From: Neorhizobium sp. UBA3556
Lineage (GTDB): Bacteria; Pseudomonadota; Alphaproteobacteria; Rhizobiales; Rhizobiaceae
Direction: 5' to 3'
Length of the DNA stretch: 64,000 nt
Assembly (NCBI GenBank): GCA_002376235.1
Contig: DFNX01000001.1
Location: forward strand, 62,001-126,000
In this document: positions 8,128-17,323 of the stretch, one piece after another
Position numbering within the stretch: the first letter of the stretch is position 1
How the letters are laid out: each line of letters opens with the position of its first letter
Notes under the pieces: model-generated
The model's database searches: none
The model's input: only the letters and a program-made list of their open reading frames with translations
Told to the model about the DNA's origin: nothing
Program-made: the position numbers and the translations under genes

Positions 8128-8760
8128 TTAGCAGAAACCCGCCTGCTTCAACAACTGATATGCTTGCACCACGGCACGAAAACGTTCCTCTGACCCGCGA
8201 TCACCACCATTGGCATCAGGATGGTGCTTTTTCACCAATTCCTTGTAGCGGGTCTTGATCTCGGTCGAGGTGGCGTTCGCGCCAAGTTCCATCGTATTGA
8301 AAGCCTTGGCCTCCAGCGTCTTCAGCTTGCGCCCCTGCGTTTCGTATCGCCCGCCACCACCTCCGGCGCGCGCCTGCGCAACGAAGCCGAACGGATCCTT
8401 GAAACGCTGTTGCGTATAGGCGGAACCCGAACGTGACGACGAATGGATCGGCCCATCCTTGGCGTCTTTGTTGACGCCGACCTTCCATGTCGGGCGGTGG
8501 CCGGTGATCGCTTCCTTCTGGTAGCGCGCGATCTCGCCATCCGACAGTCCGGAGAAGTAATTGTAGCCCTTGTTGTATTCCTTCACATGCTCGAAGCAGA
8601 AAATGAAGAACTGGTTTTCGGCATTGCGACCGACCGGCGCCTTGTGCACGCCCGGCTTGTCACAGCCGTCCCACTGGCAGGTCGGGGCCTGCGGCGGGGC
8701 ATCTTGCTGCCTTTTCCGGCGCGTCCGGATACGGTCGAAATATTTGGAGTCGAGCTTCAT
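8128..8760 (-). CDS. J-domain (DnaJ-like) molecular chaperone protein
   Basis: The 210-residue protein begins MKLDSKYFDRIRTRRKRQQ. Its middle has a possible metal-binding CQWDGCDKPGVHKAP and CFEH region, and its C-terminus is a J domain with the HPD motif (KKHHPDANGGD). A J domain stimulates Hsp70 (DnaK) ATPase. Unlike DnaJ, the J domain is C-terminal and there is no G/F-rich or zinc-finger repeat. This layout is common next to cobS in rhizobia, although a role in cobalamin synthesis is only suggested by position. It diverges from bolA; an in-frame start 48 bases upstream was judged unlikely. Confidence 0.9.
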   Translation of the reverse strand: MKLDSKYFDRIRTRRKRQQDAPPQAPTCQWDGCDKPGVHKAPVGRNAENQFFIFCFEHVKEYNKGYNYFSGLSDGEIARYQKEAITGHRPTWKVGVNKDAKDGPIHSSSRSGSAYTQQRFKDPFGFVAQARAGGGGGRYETQGRKLKTLEAKAFNTMELGANATSTEIKTRYKELVKKHHPDANGGDRGSEERFRAVVQAYQLLKQAGFC

Positions 8761-8865
8761 GAGGCACTCATTATGGGCTTGGCAGCAAAGCCGAACAAGA
8801 ATTGACAAAGCGGTTTGTTACTGGTTTCTGGATCACCCTCTTGCGCCGACCACCGGAGCCCAAAC

Positions 8866-9147
8866 ATGTCCGTAAAATCCCGTATCGAAGCCACGCTCCG
8901 CGATAATCTTTCGCCCGAAAGGCTCGAGGTAATCAACGAAAGCCACCAGCATGCCGGCCACCAGCCGGGTATGACGGGAGATGGTGAGAGCCATATGCGG
9001 GTGCGTATCGTCGCAGCCGCCTTTTCGGGCATGAGCCGGATCGACCGGCACCGGACGGTAAACGCTCTTTTGAAACCTGAACTGGACGCCGGTCTTCACG
9101 CGCTCGCGGTGGAAGCCGCAGCCCCTGGAGAACCGACACGCTGGTGA
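8866..9147 (+). CDS. bolA: BolA family protein
   Basis: The 93-residue protein has the BolA pattern: an N-terminal helix SVKSRIEATLRDNLSPERLEV, the conserved SHQHAGH segment, and FSGMSRIDRHRTVNALL with the C-terminal LHALAVEA. BolA proteins partner monothiol glutaredoxins in iron-sulfur and redox regulation. The start at 8866 is fixed by GGAG at 8855-8858, seven bases upstream. It is transcribed away from the J-domain gene. Confidence 0.93.
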   Translation: MSVKSRIEATLRDNLSPERLEVINESHQHAGHQPGMTGDGESHMRVRIVAAAFSGMSRIDRHRTVNALLKPELDAGLHALAVEAAAPGEPTRW

Positions 9148-9239
9148 TAGGGTTTAGATAGGGATTGGCGGGGCAGAGGCCAAGAGCTCTGAGCGCGAAG
9201 CCTCACCAAGTGCCTCTTAAACACATCGCTATACCTGAT

Positions 9240-10415
9240 TTAGGCTGCGATCTGCGGCTCTTCGGCGATAACGACCGTGTTGCGCCCCCGATGCTTGGCC
9301 TCGTAAAGCGCTTCATCGGCCCGCTGGAGAAGCTTTTCGAGCGCCACCTGCGCAGGCATGGCCGAGGCGACGCCGAGGCTTGCGGTCACGACACCATGAT
9401 CCGACTTGCCGTGCGGTATTGCCAGTTCCTCCACCGCTCGGCGGATCTTTTCAGCCATCGCCAGAGCCTGCAGGGAGGACTGTCCGGGCAGCAGGATCAG
9501 CATCTCTTCTCCACCGAAACGGAAGACGGAATTTGTCTTGCCCACTGTCGCGCAGATATGCTGTGAAACCGTGCGGATACAGGCATCTCCATCGATATGC
9601 CCGTAGAGATCGTTGAAGCGCTTGAAATGATCGATATCGAGCAGGATGGCAGAAACGACCGGCGGCTCCAGCTCCACATTCCAGATTTCGCGCCCGACGC
9701 GCGCCAGCGAGCGGCGGTTGAGAAGCCCGGTCAGCTCATCCCGTTCCGCATTGACCTCCAGCCGCCGATAAAGCAGGCCGGCGCGCAACTGATTGAGAAA
9801 ATTCCGGCGGTCGGTGCGCTCCAAGAAATAGGCGGCAGCGGCAAGGAATATCGACAACATCAGGTAAAACGTGACGATGCCGCCAAAGGTAATGTCGTCG
9901 AACGCGCCCGTCAGATAAGCCGCCGAAAGATGCAAAAGGCACATCAGCGCCAGTCCGCCCAGCATGGCAGGAAACAGGGGCCGCAGGGCGATAACGAAAA
10001 ACAGGAACGCTGCGGAATTGTAGTTTTGGTAGATCAGAAGATACGAACTCTGGCTACCGACGGCCGCCGCCATTGGCAGGCTGACGCCCAACACGGCGAC
10101 AAACACGCTCAATCCATCATAAAGACGTGAACTCGGCCAGCGACGCACCGCGAATGCGCATGCGATGACGGCTGGCGTGAACACGAGAAGTCTCAGAGCT
10201 GTCACTTCGGTCAATACATCGGGTATCATGGCCCGATCGCCGAAATAGATCAGATCATAGATAAGCAGACCGATCACGGCCCAAGTGCCGATAAGACGAT
10301 TGCGTTCAGCGACATAATCCTGCCTGAACAGCACTTCGATTTCGGGCTTGAAACGCAGAAGCGCGAAACGCTGCGCTATCTGGGCCTCTACCTGCTCCAA
10401 TGTCACGATACTCAT
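9240..10415 (-). CDS. Membrane diguanylate cyclase (GGDEF)
   Basis: The 391-residue protein has an N-terminal membrane part of about six helices (roughly residues 40-195) with no recognised sensor domain, followed by a GGDEF domain (about 215-385). The active-site signature is FRFGGEEM, a permitted GGEEF variant, so it should make cyclic-di-GMP from two GTP. No RxxD inhibitory site is visible at the usual place just before the signature (the residues there are VGKTNSV), so product inhibition may be weak. No EAL domain is fused. It stands alone between bolA and the aro operon. Confidence 0.9.
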   Translation of the reverse strand: MSIVTLEQVEAQIAQRFALLRFKPEIEVLFRQDYVAERNRLIGTWAVIGLLIYDLIYFGDRAMIPDVLTEVTALRLLVFTPAVIACAFAVRRWPSSRLYDGLSVFVAVLGVSLPMAAAVGSQSSYLLIYQNYNSAAFLFFVIALRPLFPAMLGGLALMCLLHLSAAYLTGAFDDITFGGIVTFYLMLSIFLAAAAYFLERTDRRNFLNQLRAGLLYRRLEVNAERDELTGLLNRRSLARVGREIWNVELEPPVVSAILLDIDHFKRFNDLYGHIDGDACIRTVSQHICATVGKTNSVFRFGGEEMLILLPGQSSLQALAMAEKIRRAVEELAIPHGKSDHGVVTASLGVASAMPAQVALEKLLQRADEALYEAKHRGRNTVVIAEEPQIAA

Positions 10416-10523
10416 GGCAATACCTTAAACATACGGTAGTGCCGGCGTTAGGTTACAAAACTGAAGATTGAACTAAGCTTTTGTGATCATTTCTCAGAAT
10501 TACGGAAAAGGTTCCAACCGGAA

Positions 10524-11831
10524 TCACGCCGCACCGGGCACCGAATCTTCCGCCGGCCTGATCCTCAGCCTGGTGATCCGGTTCTTCTCCCGCTTCATCA
10601 CGATGAAGCGCTTGCCGTAGAAGGTAAAAGCCTGCCGCTCTTCGGGAATGAGCTTGGACTCGTTGATCACCAGACCCGCGATCGTAGTTGCCTCGTCATC
10701 CGGGAGATTCCAGTCAAGGGCACGATTGAGATCTCGGATCGGCACCGAGCCGTCGACCACAATCGATCCGTCAGCTTCTTGTCGCACTCCCTGAATCTCG
10801 ATGTCGTGCTCATCCGCAATATCGCCAACGATTTCTTCGAGGATATCCTCCAGCGTCACGATACCCTGCACCTCGCCGTATTCATCCACGACGACGGCGA
10901 AATGCACTTTGCGACGCAGAAAGGCATTGAGCTGATCCTTGAGGCTAGTGCTGTCCGGCACGAACCATGGCTTTTGCGAAAGCTTGACGATATCGAGACT
11001 TTCCGGCTCGACATCCGGCTCGGCCAATGCCCGCAGCAAATCCTTGGCATGGATGATACCGATGATGTTTTCCGAAGAATTCCGCCAAAGCGGCATCCGT
11101 GTGAAGGGACTTTCCAGCACGGCCCGGACAGCGACTTCCGGCGGATCATCGGCATTGATCGCCCGCATCGCCGTACGATGCTTCATGACATCGGAAACTT
11201 CCAGCTCCTCAAGATCCAGCAGACCGCCGAGACGATCGCGATCTGCCTTCTTGAACGACCCCTCCCTGTGAAGGTGATCGAGCGCGCTGCGCAACTCTTC
11301 ATGCCCGGAAAACATAGAGGCTTCGCTCGACAGATTGACCCCGAAAGCGCCCAGGATCTTGCGAACGATGATGTTCACCCCACTCGACAAGGGTCCGGCC
11401 ACGAACACGAAAGGACGCACGATCGGCGCCACGAACAGCGCAAACCTGTCCGGCGCCGAAATCGCCCAGCTTTTCGGCAGCACTTCCGAAAAAATGACCA
11501 GCATCACAGTCATCACAATTGTGGCAATCGCCACGCCGGAATCACCGAAAATTGCGAGAAAAAGACTGGTGGTCAGCGAGGATGCAAGAATATTGACGAG
11601 ATTGTTGCCGATGAGCAGGGCACCGATAAGACGATCCCTCCGCTTGATCAGGCTGCCGACAATGCCCGCTCTCTCGTCACCACTCGTCTCCAGTGTGTGC
11701 ATGCGTGCCGGAGAGGCTGCAGTCAGCGCGGTTTCCGAACCGGAAAAAAAGGCCGATGATACAATCAAGACCAGAATGATGACCAGCGTCAGCCAGTTAT
11801 CCAACAACAATGATAGATAGGCTTCCACCAT
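10524..11831 (-). CDS. Hemolysin/CorC-family membrane protein (CNNM, two CBS, CorC_HlyC)
   Basis: About 435 residues. The N-terminal DUF21/CNNM domain has hydrophobic helices at roughly residues 10-35, 65-90, 95-115 and 135-155. A CBS pair follows (about 205-330), then a C-terminal CorC_HlyC domain with VPIRDLNRALDWNLPDDEATTIAGLV. Such proteins are linked to magnesium or cobalt efflux; the hemolysin name is historical. The ATG at 11829-11831 overlaps the aroB stop by one base (TGATG), so translation is coupled. A GTG one codon upstream is an alternative. It is the last gene of aroK-aroB-hlyC. Confidence 0.9.
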   Translation of the reverse strand: MVEAYLSLLLDNWLTLVIILVLIVSSAFFSGSETALTAASPARMHTLETSGDERAGIVGSLIKRRDRLIGALLIGNNLVNILASSLTTSLFLAIFGDSGVAIATIVMTVMLVIFSEVLPKSWAISAPDRFALFVAPIVRPFVFVAGPLSSGVNIIVRKILGAFGVNLSSEASMFSGHEELRSALDHLHREGSFKKADRDRLGGLLDLEELEVSDVMKHRTAMRAINADDPPEVAVRAVLESPFTRMPLWRNSSENIIGIIHAKDLLRALAEPDVEPESLDIVKLSQKPWFVPDSTSLKDQLNAFLRRKVHFAVVVDEYGEVQGIVTLEDILEEIVGDIADEHDIEIQGVRQEADGSIVVDGSVPIRDLNRALDWNLPDDEATTIAGLVINESKLIPEERQAFTFYGKRFIVMKREKNRITRLRIRPAEDSVPGAA

Positions 11832-12961
11832 CACGCCTTTCGCTTTTCCTCCAGGAAACTCAGGACTTCCGAAGATGGAACGTCATCAGCGACAAACGAC
11901 TGGCCGATGCCGCGGGTCAGAATGAAGGTCAGCTTGCCGCCCTTCACCTTCTTGTCCTGCATGATCGCTTCGAGAAGCACCTCTGCACCCGGCAATTCGC
12001 CCGGAATTTCGCTCATCCGTGTCGGAAGACCGACAGCTTTCAGATGTGCCTCGACACGCTTGGCGTCATCCGGGCTTGCAAGATTGAGGCGGGCAGAGAA
12101 TTCATGCGCCAGAACCATGCCGATCGCCACACCTTCGCCATGCACCAGCCTTGCACCGTCATATTGCGTAGCGGCTTCGAGCGCGTGGCCGAATGTGTGG
12201 CCGAGATTGAGCAGCGCACGGCGCCCCATCTCGCGTTCGTCTTCAACGACGACATCCGCCTTGGACTGGCAGCTGACGGCAATCGCCTCGATCCGCTCCG
12301 GGCCACCTTCGAAAACTTGTCTCCAGTTCTTCTCCAGCCATTCGAAAAAGGCCGGATTGTCGATCAGGCCGTATTTCGCCACTTCCGCATAACCGGCGCG
12401 GAATTCACGCGGCGAAAGCGTATCAAGGATGGATGTGTCGGCCAGAACCAGATCCGGCTGATGGAACACGCCGAGCAGGTTCTTGCCATGGCGCGAGTTG
12501 ACGCCCGTCTTGCCACCGACGGAACTGTCGACCTGCGACAGAAGCGAAGTCGGGATCTGCACGAAGCGCACACCGCGACGCACGATACCGGCGGCAAAGC
12601 CGGCAAGGTCGCCAATCACGCCGCCGCCAAGCGCGATCACCGCGTCATTGCGTTCGATACGGGCCGCAAGCACCATATCGCAGACGGTCGCCAGATGATC
12701 GAAGCTCTTGGTCTTTTCGCCGGCGGGAAGCGTCAGCGACACGGCTTCGATGCCGTCGGTCTGCAGCGCATCCATCAGGGCTTCGAGATAGAGAGGAGCA
12801 ACATGCTCGTCGGTGATGATCGCAGCCTTGCGTCCCTTGAGGCGCGAGGTAATCTCGCCGCCGGCGCGGGCCAGCAGTCCGGGGCCGATCAGAATATCGT
12901 AGGCCCGGTCTCCGAGCGGCACATGCACAAGACGTTCGGGCGATCGGGACTGCACTGTCAT
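11831..12961 (-). CDS. aroB: 3-dehydroquinate synthase
   Basis: This 376-residue enzyme cyclises DAHP to 3-dehydroquinate in the shikimate pathway. Visible signatures are the NAD-binding ALGGGVIGDLAGFAA, the metal and substrate segment QIPTSLLSQVDSSVGGKTGVN, and the zinc histidine region LNLGHTFGHALEA. The length is normal. Its start overlaps the end of aroK by 4 bases and its stop overlaps the CorC-like gene start, so all three are one operon. Confidence 0.98.
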   Translation of the reverse strand: MTVQSRSPERLVHVPLGDRAYDILIGPGLLARAGGEITSRLKGRKAAIITDEHVAPLYLEALMDALQTDGIEAVSLTLPAGEKTKSFDHLATVCDMVLAARIERNDAVIALGGGVIGDLAGFAAGIVRRGVRFVQIPTSLLSQVDSSVGGKTGVNSRHGKNLLGVFHQPDLVLADTSILDTLSPREFRAGYAEVAKYGLIDNPAFFEWLEKNWRQVFEGGPERIEAIAVSCQSKADVVVEDEREMGRRALLNLGHTFGHALEAATQYDGARLVHGEGVAIGMVLAHEFSARLNLASPDDAKRVEAHLKAVGLPTRMSEIPGELPGAEVLLEAIMQDKKVKGGKLTFILTRGIGQSFVADDVPSSEVLSFLEEKRKA

Positions 12962-13578
12962 TCTGTATCACCTTGTTGGGCCGGACCGGGCTGAGCCAAA
13001 TCGGATTGGGTCAAACCGGTAATTGCCTCAAGAACCGCGTTGGCCATCAGATCCTTGCGGATATTCACCGACATCACCGTCAGATCGGCTTCCGCGTAGA
13101 CGGGGTAACGCTGGATCATCAGGTTCTCCAGCGTCTTTCTTGGATTTTCCGTTTTCAGCAGCGGACGGTGGTCGCGCCGACTGACCCGGTCCCACAATGT
13201 ATCGAGATCGGCATTCAGCCAGATCGACAACCCGCCCTGCTTGATCTGTGCGCGGGTCGCTTCATTGATGAAGGCACCGCCGCCGGTGGATACGACCCGC
13301 GGCCCCTGCTTAAGCAGGCGTTCGACCACCCGGGTTTCCAGCGCCCGGAACTCCGTCTCACCATATTGTGAAAACAGTTCCGCGATCGACATTCTGGAAA
13401 CGGATTCGATTTCGGCGTCCGTATCGACAAATGGAATCCCGAGCGTCTGCGCCACCAACCGGCCGATAACCGATTTGCCCGCCCCCATCAGGCCGACAAA
13501 AATCAGGTTGCGGTCGCCGAGCGCTTCGCGAGCCTGGTCCCGTAATGTCTGTCGCTCGACTGTTATTTCTTCACTCAT
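12958..13578 (-). CDS. aroK: Shikimate kinase
   Basis: The 206-residue protein has the P-loop FVGLMGAGKSVIGR, the shikimate-binding DTDAEIE and STGGGAF segments, and the lid sequence RRDHRPLL. It phosphorylates shikimate to shikimate 3-phosphate. Compared with E. coli AroK it has about 20 extra residues at each end, usual in rhizobia. The start MSEEIT at 13578 was chosen over an upstream in-frame ATG because the extra residues do not resemble the family. The first gene of the aroK-aroB operon. Confidence 0.97.
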   Translation of the reverse strand: MSEEITVERQTLRDQAREALGDRNLIFVGLMGAGKSVIGRLVAQTLGIPFVDTDAEIESVSRMSIAELFSQYGETEFRALETRVVERLLKQGPRVVSTGGGAFINEATRAQIKQGGLSIWLNADLDTLWDRVSRRDHRPLLKTENPRKTLENLMIQRYPVYAEADLTVMSVNIRKDLMANAVLEAITGLTQSDLAQPGPAQQGDTE

Positions 13579-13724
13579 GATGCCGTCCGTTCGCCAAAAC
13601 GGTATCAACAAATGTTCATTCAGCGTCAAGCCACGCACGCGGCATCATCACGCGGAAGATGCACATCTTGTCGATCTGTAAACCATTAAGGCTATAGTGC
13701 GCCGGAACGATACGGAGCCTTTTC

Positions 13725-13880
13725 ATGCCCACTCTCTTCCGCTTCCTGTTCATCCTGGCTGCCATTGCCGGCGTGATATATGGCAGCATGGTCGCGCTCG
13801 TGGTGCTCGTCGAGCCGAAAGACCGCGAAATCACCGTCAGGGTCCCCTCCGAACGGCTCAACCCGCCCGCGCAGCAATAG
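13725..13880 (+). CDS. Small single-helix membrane protein, 51 residues
   Basis: A short frame begins MPTLFRFLFILAAIAG and contains one strong membrane helix (about residues 5-29), then a polar tail EPKDREITVRVPSERLNPPAQQ. It ends 13 bases before xerD, whose ribosome site overlaps its stop, so the two are likely co-transcribed. I recall equally small proteins at this place in related genomes, sometimes misnamed histidine kinase; no kinase motif is present. The frame is well formed and avoids stops in a GC-rich codon pattern, but the function is unknown. Confidence 0.65.
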   Translation: MPTLFRFLFILAAIAGVIYGSMVALVVLVEPKDREITVRVPSERLNPPAQQ

Positions 13881-13893
13881 CGAGGCCATTCTC

Positions 13894-14838
13894 ATGCGAG
13901 ATCTGTCCGCCGCCCATATAGAAGCGTTTCTGGAAATGCTCAGCGCCGAACGGGGTGCAGCCGAAAACACGCTTCAAAGCTACAGGCGCGACCTGGACGA
14001 TCTTTACGATTTCCTGATTTCCCACAAGACCACGCCGCTTCTGGCAGAAAGCAGGAACCTCTCTGCCTATCTTGCCGACCTCGGCAAACGCGCCTTTGCC
14101 GCCTCCTCCCAGGCCCGCCGGCTTTCCGCCATGCGCCAGTTCTACAAGTTTCTCTATGCCGAAGGCCTGCGCGGCGACGATCCGACCTCAGTGCTCGATG
14201 CACCGAAGAAGCAACGCGCCCTGCCGAAGAACCTGAGCGAGGCGGATGTCACCCGGCTTCTGGAACGCGCGGCACTGGAAGCGACCGAGCCGGGAAAGGA
14301 TCGCCTCAACCGCCTGCGTATGCTGGCGCTGCTGGAACTGCTTTACGCCACCGGCATGCGTGTCAGCGAACTCGTATCCCTGCCCCTGAAAGTGCTGGAA
14401 CAGGACGGGCGTTTTCTGATGGTCCGCGGCAAGGGCAACAAGGAAAGGCTGGTTCCCCTGTCACGGTCTTCGATTGCCGCCCTGAAGGCCTATGGCGAAG
14501 CGAAGAAAGCCAAGGAAGCCGACGAGGAGCCGAGCCCATGGCTGTTCCCTTCCTATGGCAGCGCTGGGTATCTGCCGCGTCAGGTCTTTGCCCGCGACCT
14601 CAAGGGACTGGCGGCAAGAGCCGGCATAAAGGCCGCGTCCATATCGCCGCACGTCATGCGCCACGCCTTTGCCAGCCATCTTTTGGCGCATGGCGCAGAT
14701 CTGCGCGTGGTACAGGAACTGCTTGGACATTCAGACATTTCGACCACTCAAATATATACGCACGTGCTGGAAGAAAGGCTTCGTCAACTGGTGGAAACAC
14801 ATCACCCCCTTGCAAAAGAAGCCAAAAACCGGGATTAG
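13894..14838 (+). CDS. xerD: Tyrosine recombinase XerD
   Basis: This 314-residue site-specific recombinase has an N-terminal SAM-like core-binding domain (residues 5-90). The C-terminal catalytic domain shows the expected residues: R in ATGMRVSEL, K in GKGNKER, HVMRHAFASH, and H with the nucleophile Y in LGHSDISTTQIYTHV. With XerC (encoded at 59620 in this window) it resolves chromosome dimers at dif. The start MRDLSAAH at 13894 has CGAGG eight bases upstream. The absence of phage neighbours supports a housekeeping role. Confidence 0.95.
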   Translation: MRDLSAAHIEAFLEMLSAERGAAENTLQSYRRDLDDLYDFLISHKTTPLLAESRNLSAYLADLGKRAFAASSQARRLSAMRQFYKFLYAEGLRGDDPTSVLDAPKKQRALPKNLSEADVTRLLERAALEATEPGKDRLNRLRMLALLELLYATGMRVSELVSLPLKVLEQDGRFLMVRGKGNKERLVPLSRSSIAALKAYGEAKKAKEADEEPSPWLFPSYGSAGYLPRQVFARDLKGLAARAGIKAASISPHVMRHAFASHLLAHGADLRVVQELLGHSDISTTQIYTHVLEERLRQLVETHHPLAKEAKNRD

Positions 14839-14901
14839 AAGCCCCAAATGAAAAATGGGAGCTCTACGTTCCCATGGGAAAACAACGGGAAACCGGATCT
14901 G

Positions 14902-15855
14902 ATGCAGACTTATCTCGATTTCGAAAAGCCTATCTCGGACCTCGAGGGCAAGATTCACGAGCTGAAGAAGCTCGCGACCGAAGACGAGAGCATCGACACG
15001 TCGGACGAGATCACTCGGCTTGAAGCGCGCGTCAAGGAAGCTACCCGCGAGATCTATTCCAAGCTTGGTGCCTGGGAAAAGACGCAGGTCGCGCGCCATC
15101 CGCAGCGTCCGCATTTCGTCGATTACGCAGCCCATCTCTTCACCGAGTTCACGCCGCTTGCCGGTGACCGCAATTTCGGCGAGGACGCAGCCATCCAGTC
15201 AGGTCTCGCCCGCTTCAACGGCATTCCTGTCGCCCTTATCGGCCAGGAAAAGGGTAGCGATACGAAAACCCGCCTGAAGCACAATTTCGGCAGCCCGCGT
15301 CCTGAAGGATACCGCAAGGCGATCCGCATCATGGAAATGGCCGATCGTTTCGGCCTGCCCGTCATCAGCCTCGTCGATACGGCCGGTGCCTATCCGGGTG
15401 TTGGGGCCGAAGAGCGCGGCCAGGCGGAAGCCATCGCCCGTTCGACGGAAATGTGCCTTGGCCTGAAAGTTCCGATGATCTCGATCGTCATCGGCGAAGG
15501 CGGCTCTGGCGGCGCAATCGCGATCGCCACCGGCAACCGCGTCTACATGCTCGAACACGCGATTTATTCGGTCATTTCGCCGGAAGGGGCAGCCTCCATT
15601 CTCTGGCGCGATTCGACCCGCGCCCGCGAAGCGGCCACCAACATGAAGATCACCGCACAGGATCTGAAGGGCCTCGGCATCATCGACGAGATCATTCCGG
15701 AGCCGAATGGCGGCGCGCATCGCGAGCCCAAGACGGTCATGGATGCTGCCGGCAAGGTGATTACCTCGGCTCTCAAGGATCTTTCCAAGCTTTCGGGCGA
15801 GGAAGTCCGCAACGCACGTCGCCAGAAATTCCTGGAAATCGGCCGGAACCTCTGA
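14902..15855 (+). CDS. accA: Acetyl-CoA carboxylase carboxyltransferase subunit alpha
   Basis: The 317-residue protein begins MQTYLDFEKPISDLEGKI, the usual AccA start. It carries the carboxyltransferase core with IGQEKGSDTKTR, the glycine-rich GEGGSGGAIAIA, and VISPEGAASILWRD. It transfers carboxyl from carboxybiotin to acetyl-CoA in the first step of fatty acid synthesis, as an alpha2-beta2 complex with AccD (not here). An upstream in-frame ATG at 14848 is possible but adds atypical residues. Confidence 0.97.
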   Translation: MQTYLDFEKPISDLEGKIHELKKLATEDESIDTSDEITRLEARVKEATREIYSKLGAWEKTQVARHPQRPHFVDYAAHLFTEFTPLAGDRNFGEDAAIQSGLARFNGIPVALIGQEKGSDTKTRLKHNFGSPRPEGYRKAIRIMEMADRFGLPVISLVDTAGAYPGVGAEERGQAEAIARSTEMCLGLKVPMISIVIGEGGSGGAIAIATGNRVYMLEHAIYSVISPEGAASILWRDSTRAREAATNMKITAQDLKGLGIIDEIIPEPNGGAHREPKTVMDAAGKVITSALKDLSKLSGEEVRNARRQKFLEIGRNL

Positions 15856-16030
15856 TCGCACCCTTTCTCATCGAAGGTTGCCAATTTCGGCCACATTTAT
15901 CATAACAGTGGGCGACGAGGGTTTTGCTAGACAGGCGATTTTGAGCGGTTAAGAAAATGTAAAGCTTACCGTATTATTATTACACCCTCTGCCCCGGTTT
16001 GATGCCGAACTAGATATGTGGTCCGTTACG

Positions 16031-17323
16031 ATGCGTCTGAAGCACATCGCCCTCGCTCTTCTGGTTGCAACAGCCCTCACAGGCTGCAACGATACGCTGG
16101 ACTCAGCCACCGGCGTCGATATTTCCAAGGTCAAGAACAAGGTCGAGCAGCCGCTTTCGGCCAAGGTCGTCGCGGATATGCAGGCAAAGAACATGCCGCG
16201 CAATTCGCCGATCATGATCCGCATCTACAAGGAAGAAGGCAAGCTCGAGATCTGGAAAGCGAAGGCGGATAACCGCTTCGACATGATCCGCAGCTATGAT
16301 ATCTGCGCCTGGTCGGGCAAGCTCGGCCCCAAGTTGAAGGAAGGTGACCGCCAGGCACCGGAAGGTTTCTACAACCTGACCCCTGCGCACCTGAACCCGA
16401 ATTCGAAATATTACCTCGCCATCAACACCGGCTTCCCCAACCGTTACGACGCCGCCAACGGGCGCAACGGCACGAACCTGATGATCCATGGCGCCTGCTC
16501 CTCGTCGGGCTGTTACTCGATGACCGACGAACAGATCCTCGAAATCTACGCCTTTGCGCGCGACGCCTTCCGCGGTGGCCAGACGGCCGTGCAGCTGCAG
16601 GCCTTCCCGTTCCGCATGACGGCCGAGAACATGGCGCGCCACCGCGACAGCGAGCACAACGATTTCTGGAAGATGATCAAGGTCGGCTACGACAATTTCG
16701 AAGTCACCAAGCGCCCGCCGGAAGTCGCCGTCTGCGGCAAGAAATATGTCTTCAACCAGGAAGCCAAGAGCCCGCTCAGCGCGGCCGGTGCCTGCCCGGA
16801 CATGTCCACGCCGCCGGCGCTGGTCGCCGCTCTCTCCACCCATAACAAGGCCTATGACGTCGCCTTCGAAAAGGCCGTCGACAAGCTGGGCAACAAGGTC
16901 TGGTACGAGCCGAGCGAAGCAGAGCGCAAGGCGGTCGTCGCCGAAAAGCGCAAAGGCCGCGATCTCGCCTACGCGCCGACCGGTACCTCGCTTGCCGCCG
17001 GCAAGCTGATGAGCCAGTCGGAATTCCAGGCAATGATGGAAAAGCGCACCGGCCAGCCGAAGCCCGCCTCCACTCAGGTCGCCTCCCTTTCCGCCGCCCC
17101 GCAGCCGGCGACGGTTGCAGAACGGATGAAGCAAGATCGCCTGCCGGCAGCCACGGGATCGATCGCAGCAACGAGCAGTGCTCCTGCAGCGACAATCCAG
17201 ACCGCCGAGGGCCGCACAACTTCCGTACCGGTTCCCGAGCAGAACCCGCTCGCCTACACCGCGCCGGCAGCACCGGTCAGCGAAGCCAAGAAGCCGTTCT
17301 GGAAGTTCTGGGACAAGCAGTGA
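16031..17323 (+). CDS. Lipoprotein L,D-transpeptidase (YkuD family, YafK-like)
   Basis: From the ATG at 16031 the protein has 430 residues and a lipoprotein signal, MRLKHIALALLVATALTGC, with Cys19 as the lipidated residue. The catalytic domain (about residues 45-180) ends in the YkuD motif HGACSSSGCYSM, with histidine and the nucleophilic cysteine intact. It should form or hydrolyse 3-3 peptidoglycan cross-links or attach proteins to peptidoglycan in the periplasm. The C-terminal 130 residues are rich in A, P, S and T and look disordered. An alternative start at 16016 adds MWSVT. Its stop overlaps the tusA start by 4 bases (GTGA). Confidence 0.85.
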   Translation: MRLKHIALALLVATALTGCNDTLDSATGVDISKVKNKVEQPLSAKVVADMQAKNMPRNSPIMIRIYKEEGKLEIWKAKADNRFDMIRSYDICAWSGKLGPKLKEGDRQAPEGFYNLTPAHLNPNSKYYLAINTGFPNRYDAANGRNGTNLMIHGACSSSGCYSMTDEQILEIYAFARDAFRGGQTAVQLQAFPFRMTAENMARHRDSEHNDFWKMIKVGYDNFEVTKRPPEVAVCGKKYVFNQEAKSPLSAAGACPDMSTPPALVAALSTHNKAYDVAFEKAVDKLGNKVWYEPSEAERKAVVAEKRKGRDLAYAPTGTSLAAGKLMSQSEFQAMMEKRTGQPKPASTQVASLSAAPQPATVAERMKQDRLPAATGSIAATSSAPAATIQTAEGRTTSVPVPEQNPLAYTAPAAPVSEAKKPFWKFWDKQ

